Shown here: in pieces, positions 63,736 through 64,000 of the stretch | How positions within the stretch are numbered: the stretch's first letter is position 1 | Layout: every line of letters starts with the position of its first letter | Source: Pedobacter hartonius | Lineage (GTDB): Bacteria; Bacteroidota; Bacteroidia; Sphingobacteriales; Sphingobacteriaceae | Direction: 5' to 3' | NCBI RefSeq assembly: GCF_900107535.1 | Contig: NZ_FNRA01000003.1 | Span: forward strand, 186,001-250,000 | DNA: 64,000 bases | Translations under genes and position numbers: made by a program | Notes under the pieces: model-generated | Database searches by the model: none | The model's input: only the letters and a program-made list of their open reading frames with translations | Told to the model about the DNA's origin: nothing

Positions 63736-64000
63736 ATGGGACTTATAAAAATCAATGGCATTCAGCTATATGTGGACGTTCAGGGGACCGGATACCCTAT
63801 TATATTAATACACGGTATAGGCGGAGATCATCAATCACATTTCGGAACCCTCATAAAACCCTTGTCTAAAAATTTTAAAACCATTGCATTGGATTGTCGT
63901 GGTCACGGACAGTCAGACAAACCTTTACAATATACACTGGAGGATCACGCGAATGACATTTTAGGAATCATGGACTATTTTGGCATTGAAAAAACGTATC
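63736..64000 (+). CDS. Alpha/beta hydrolase, C-terminal part cut off by the window edge
   Basis: The ATG at 63736 opens a frame of 88 residues that runs off the window. It starts MGLIKINGIQLYVDVQGTG, then IILIHGIGGD (oxyanion-hole HG) and TIALDCRGHGQSDKP, as in the 3-oxoadipate enol-lactonase/epoxide-hydrolase branch of alpha/beta hydrolases. The nucleophile is beyond the edge, so the reaction cannot be named. Confidence 0.85.
   Translation, partial: MGLIKINGIQLYVDVQGTGYPIILIHGIGGDHQSHFGTLIKPLSKNFKTIALDCRGHGQSDKPLQYTLEDHANDILGIMDYFGIEKTY

Overview
The window looks like chromosomal DNA from a Bacteroidota bacterium of the Sphingobacteriaceae, most like Pedobacter. The reasons are a PorP/SprF-type protein next to a giant adhesin with a gliding-motility (CHU_C) C-terminus, a TonB-dependent receptor with a carboxypeptidase-regulatory N-domain, an OmpA/TSP3 porin, Bacteroidota-type promoters (TTTG-N19-TAnnTTTG), scarce Shine-Dalgarno sites, and a cluster of DUF6266-type proteins. 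No rRNA, tRNA, CRISPR array or intact insertion sequence was found. Both window edges cut genes: an MFS transporter on the left and an alpha/beta hydrolase on the right.

Layout. 0-5.7 kb: a protein with a diverged diadenylate-cyclase (DisA_N-like) C-terminus translationally coupled to a CocE-type hydrolase, then a mutarotase-like protein and a lone receiver domain. 5.7-12.8 kb: a YbbA/YbbP-like ABC pair divergent from a TesA-like SGNH lipoprotein, then two beta-lactamase-fold serine hydrolases. 12.8-22.1 kb: surface genes (TonB receptor, PorP/SprF, 1690-aa repeat adhesin). 22.1-25.4 kb: a structured leader with an orphan cold-shock-associated small protein, small envelope genes and a cspA. 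25.5-30.3 kb: a beta-CASP nuclease and a red-light operon (bacteriophytochrome, response regulator, heme oxygenase). 30.7-33.9 kb: an OmpA porin and an ArsR plus old yellow enzyme pair with a visible operator.

34.1-42.8 kb is a tightly packed eight-gene minus-strand run. In transcription order it holds an EgtE-like PLP enzyme, DUF427, a flavin disulfide reductase, a quaternary-amine-type ABC ATPase, a permease-binding-protein fusion of the EgtU kind, EgtB, EgtD and a lycopene cyclase. I read it as an ergothioneine synthesis, uptake and possibly recycling operon joined to a carotenoid step. 42.9-47.2 kb: a CoA-transferase and a copper efflux operon whose last gene is an AraC-type regulator with its own CxxC metal-binding N-domain. 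47.3-54.7 kb: stress and housekeeping genes (PPOX, PPK2, PBP1A) and a LexA-like repressor divergent from a GIY-YIG protein with palindromic operators between them. 54.7-58.8 kb: the classical thrS-infC-rpmI-rplT operon and rpiA.

59.0-63.1 kb is an accessory island of unknown function. Three DUF6266-type genes (one intact, one interrupted by an in-frame TGA, one reduced to a C-terminal piece) flank a three-gene set that has the architecture of a phage lysis cassette: a three-helix holin-like protein, an exported CHAP amidase and a lipoprotein with a C-terminal membrane helix, like a unimolecular spanin. An excisionase-type helix-turn-helix gene and a four-copy GTAGG array with exact 11-bp spacing lie beside it. 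This island and the ergothioneine operon are the most interesting parts of the window.
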